Of a stretch of DNA of 64,000 bases, positions 60,050 through 64,000 are shown piece after piece. How positions within the stretch are numbered: position 1 is the first letter of the stretch; each line of letters opens with the position of its first letter. The notes under the pieces were generated by a model. It saw only the letters and a program-made list of their open reading frames with translations. It was not told the DNA's origin and did not search any database. Made by a program: the position numbers and the translations under genes. This stretch comes from Oncomelania hupensis (lineage: Eukaryota > Mollusca > Gastropoda > Littorinimorpha > Pomatiopsidae): positions 21,005,958 to 21,069,957 of the forward strand of contig CM072512.1 in NCBI GenBank assembly GCA_036898135.1, written 5' to 3'.

Positions 60050-60961
60050 GAAGGGCTGCATGACAAAACGCGCTATACGCCAAAAATAACAAAATCGAGT
60101 TATATCCCTTGACACACTCAGCTCCTAAGGCTGTAACTGCCTGTAAAAATATTTCTTCACAAAACGCCCTATAACCCTTAATAACGGCCAGTGAAACATG
60201 ACAGTTCTTTACACAACGCGCTATGAGCCACGGCCTCTTTTTGACAAAATGCTCCATATCCGTTTCAGCCAATCAGAACGCCCGAAAGTATTATATCCGG
60301 CCACACCTCCAGCCTTGTTGATAATTGTAAACAAAGCGATTTCTTCACCACATTCGATCTATAATCTTAATAAACCAGAGCCATCCGTCAAAATTTATGA
60401 TGGATACCTTTGATGACAGTCTGAAAGATGTTAATTTGACAATTGGAGGGTGTAGAAAACGGAAGGATAAGGCGACACACAAACAAGAAATAGTGAAGCG
60501 AGCACATTACTCCAGTTGGTAGCAAACCTGACCCCTCAGACCTTGCTCTAAATCAAGGGAAGTTTTATGATTCCTTTAACAAGGTGAGATCAGATTTTTC
60601 ATTGTTGAACATCATTATTTCGGGTTGTTCACAAAATTGCGTAACACTTAGGCTAGGAAAGAGGGCGGGGAGGCGACCAATACGATGTGACAAAGAGGGG
60701 GAGGGAAGTAGGACATGCGCTACATAGCCTTTCGCTGGATATAATGCGTTTTTGTCAAAACAATCAATATAAAAAATGGTCCAGTAAATATGATATCAAA
60801 CATTGATTTGATGATTTTTGTTTTTAAGAAAGCTTTAATGTTCTCATGTTTTTAGTATAAGTACAAAAGCGGAATATTTGCTACAAGGCCTGCCTTTAAA
60901 AAATGCCAAATATCTCAACTTGACAAATTTGGATATAGTGCGTTTTGTCATGCAACCCTTC
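60050..60961. mobile_element. TIR element (912 bp), MITE-like, in the V3-V4 intron
   Basis: Ends GAAGGGCTGCATGACAAAAC (60050) and, inverted, the same with one change (to 60961); about 28 bp of TIR. ATGT flanks both sides (60046-60049 and 60962-60965). Variants of ACAAAACGCGCTATA recur in the left 220 bases and right 230 bases. It stops 49 bases from exon V3, so it is transcribed with the gene. No transposase. Confidence 0.78.
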
Positions 60962-60962
60962 A

Positions 60963-61127
<165 letters not shown>

Positions 61128-61719
61128 TCACTAGCAAACGTGGAAGTGTATAAACGATATATGTAACCCATCACCCATACCATGCCTCATTCACCTGGCT
61201 CAGTGACAGCATGAGAAAATAGCAGCAAAGAGATGCTTAACTGTGAAGCACAAAACCGATTAAAACATTTATCCTACTATCCACCTCCTTCTGTGTTTAA
61301 TTGTATCAAGAATGTTTGAATATCCTCCAAAATGAATGATTCACTTCCACAACACTTGCCACCTTTCTAAGTAAAGGGCCAGGGTATCAATCATTTTATA
61401 AAAGGTGATGTATTGGCTAACCATTGTTCAAACCCACCATCAAGCTTTGAATTTGAGGTGTTTCTTCTTGTTACGCAAACAAACAACTGTGCCTAATATA
61501 CACATTTTCACTGTTGATACGGACACATAAATTTACCAGTTTACATCAAAACTGTACCTTATGTTTTGGGTTAATGATAATATAATTTTTGTTCTGCTGG
61601 GACAACACTCACTGTGAATTTGTAAAGGATCTGTGAGGCTGAAATGTGTCATCTTGGGCCCTTTAAATGTAATAATTGTTCACAATTTCACATCACAACC
61701 GAGGATTTGTCAAACACTA

Positions 61720-62043
<324 letters not shown>

Positions 62044-62276
62044 TTAGCCACCACATATACCAGAAACAATATATTTATCTTTGACAAGTCCTGATCCACT
62101 GGTTTACACCACCAGCTATCTGAAAGAATCAAGAGCTTGGAGTTGATAAGAGATTTTCACACAAAAATATGACAGCGATGATCACAATAATGATAAGAAC
62201 AGTCAATTATGGTGTTGATGTTGATGATGATGTTGACAAAACTAATAATGATACATATGAATGGTGATAACAATTA

Positions 62277-62423
<147 letters not shown>

Positions 62424-64000
62424 CTAAACACAACCATGCACAAAAATGGTAAATTCACATCTCACACTTTGATGTAAACTTTCATTGTTGCATTAAAGAG
62501 CTGTAAGTAGCTTGGACCATCCAATTGCCAAGCAACCTGGAAACAATACTATCTTAACTCGATCACAATTTTATGTCCACGTTATGACAGTAGTATTTCC
62601 ATCCAGCGATATATAAACCATTTCAACATTCATATGCCAGACTGTTGTGTAATTATTTTATTTTGTTATTACTTCATCATACATAAACCTAATGGTAACC
62701 TTATGACCTAACTCAATACACAAATTCTTCAATCATTTTGCAAGTACAAGTATAATATTAACGCAATGTCAATTGGTTATATAAAAAAATAAATAATAAA
62801 CATAAAGAAAGATATTAATTGTTAAGTTCATCTGCCAAACACTGCTTACAAATGGATACTGCATCAGACAATATAATCAAAGCATTAAGCCAGGATTCTG
62901 AACATCTTATATTATCAGTCGTAGATAACTCAGATGTCAAACTACATCAAAGTATGTGCACAGTTCTCAATCTTACAAATAATTAGGTCTGAAAAATATT
63001 TGCCTCATCCATAAAAAGTCTACTTTATATGAATTAATCATTTTTGTACTGCAGCTAACTAGAAATAATGACACAAGTGTAAAATTAAAAATAACAAAAA
63101 CAATGTAATTTGAATAGGAAGGCTTTTTTAGATGCAGATTAAAAAAAAATACTTAGTCTCTGTCTCTCATGTAAAAGAGAATTCTTTTCAAGTTTACATA
63201 ATTATTCATATCTGATTTTACTTCTTTGTCATTCTGAGCGCTAGAAGTTTCACTTTTCATTTCACATGGTAAAAAATAAATTCTGTTGCAAATACATCGT
63301 TTAATCAAAAAAGTCATTAAACCGACATGGGATCACTATTTCGGTACCTTTCAAAATTGTACACTAACACTATTTTCAACAAATTGAAAGGAACAAGCTA
63401 GTAATAGTATACTGCAGTCTTCAAGTGCACAATGCTAACTGTTACTGTGAACATTAACTCTTGTTATTGCAAATAAAAAGTATTTCTTATCTAGAACTGC
63501 ATGCCATATCAATAATCATGCTTCTCGCACAATATCTTTCACACACCTAACTGCAAAAATATAGGTTAAAAGTTCTTTTGGCCCTTGTCAGTTAGAAACA
63601 GAATAAACTGGCAAGCCTTTCAGATGTCCAGAAACTCGTGTATGGATCAAAATATAAGCCTTTTCACAAGTGTTAATTTTCGTGGTGGTTTTGTGACTCA
63701 TCTTTATTCTCAAGAAGCAAAATCCGTTCCTTGGTTCTCAAGATATTGTGCAACCAACAGAATGACCAACAGCGATTCCCAACTATTTCTAAATATTTCC
63801 AGAAATCATCTTGAAATATAACAAATAAAAACTGACATGTCATGAAATTATTCTTTCTGTGAACAGTGAAAAATCAGAACAAATTTTATTGAAAATCCTT
63901 TTCACGTCAAATGTGTTTTATTCGAAGTCAAAGTTTTATGCAATAGCTACAATATTCCATTGACTCTCAGAATCATCTTCATAATAGAAAAAGCAGGGTA
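62424..64000 (-). other. Intron 5' of CaMKII V1, running out of the window
   Basis: AT-rich without coding signal. The piece 63590-63840 is a degenerate fragment of repeat family A (shared blocks CAAGTGTTAATTTT and GATTCCCAACTATTTCTAAA). Nothing else was recognised. Confidence 0.7.

Overview
The window is animal nuclear DNA: AT-rich, with long introns, microsatellites and layered transposon debris. The one host gene I can identify is Ca2+/calmodulin-dependent protein kinase II (CaMKII), on the minus strand. Its 3' part runs from 62423 (kinase catalytic loop) to the stop codon at 5973. The N-lobe exons lie beyond 64000. The linker resembles invertebrate CaMKII, and the repeat content (tRNA/5S-type SINEs, LINEs, CTTGACCTT-rich repeats) resembles lophotrochozoan genomes. 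A mollusc, perhaps a gastropod, is the best guess, but this is not proven.

Layout, in gene order from right to left. Five exons at 62.4-58.5 kb encode the C-lobe, the autophosphorylation segment (RQET) and the first half of the calmodulin-binding helix. A 22.7 kb intron follows, then a 43-nt exon at 35.8 kb that completes the helix (AILTTMLATRN). A second 22.3 kb intron leads to the linker exon at 13.5 kb and four hub (association-domain) exons at 7.9-6.0 kb. The remaining 6 kb is mostly 3' UTR or downstream DNA. All ten introns joining these exons are GT-AG and all phases agree, so the reading frame is continuous (339 codons visible).

The most interesting host signal is what sits inside the two giant introns. 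An ATG-initiated exon at 15.9 kb (124 codons, Cys-rich N-terminus) ends in phase 1 and joins the linker exon in frame. A GC-rich exon at 36.7 kb ends in phase 0 and joins the 35.8 kb exon in frame. Both would make kinase-less hub proteins, the arrangement known for mammalian alphaKAP, which starts from a promoter inside CAMK2A. A 51-nt linker cassette candidate lies at 19.15 kb.

The introns also hold nested mobile elements. These include a 4.35 kb TIR element (26-bp perfect TIRs, ACAT duplication) split by a dead LINE; a 912-bp TIR element 49 bp from an exon; a chimeric tRNA/5S rRNA-like SINE in two copies, one split by a decayed hAT element; a 451-bp tRNA-type SINE; a family with tetranucleotide-like tails and 11-13 bp target duplications in three copies; and a family rich in TGACCTTGA in five copies. 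Minisatellites, long microsatellites, G-runs and an interstitial telomere-like block complete the picture. No other host gene, rRNA gene, functional tRNA gene or CRISPR was found.
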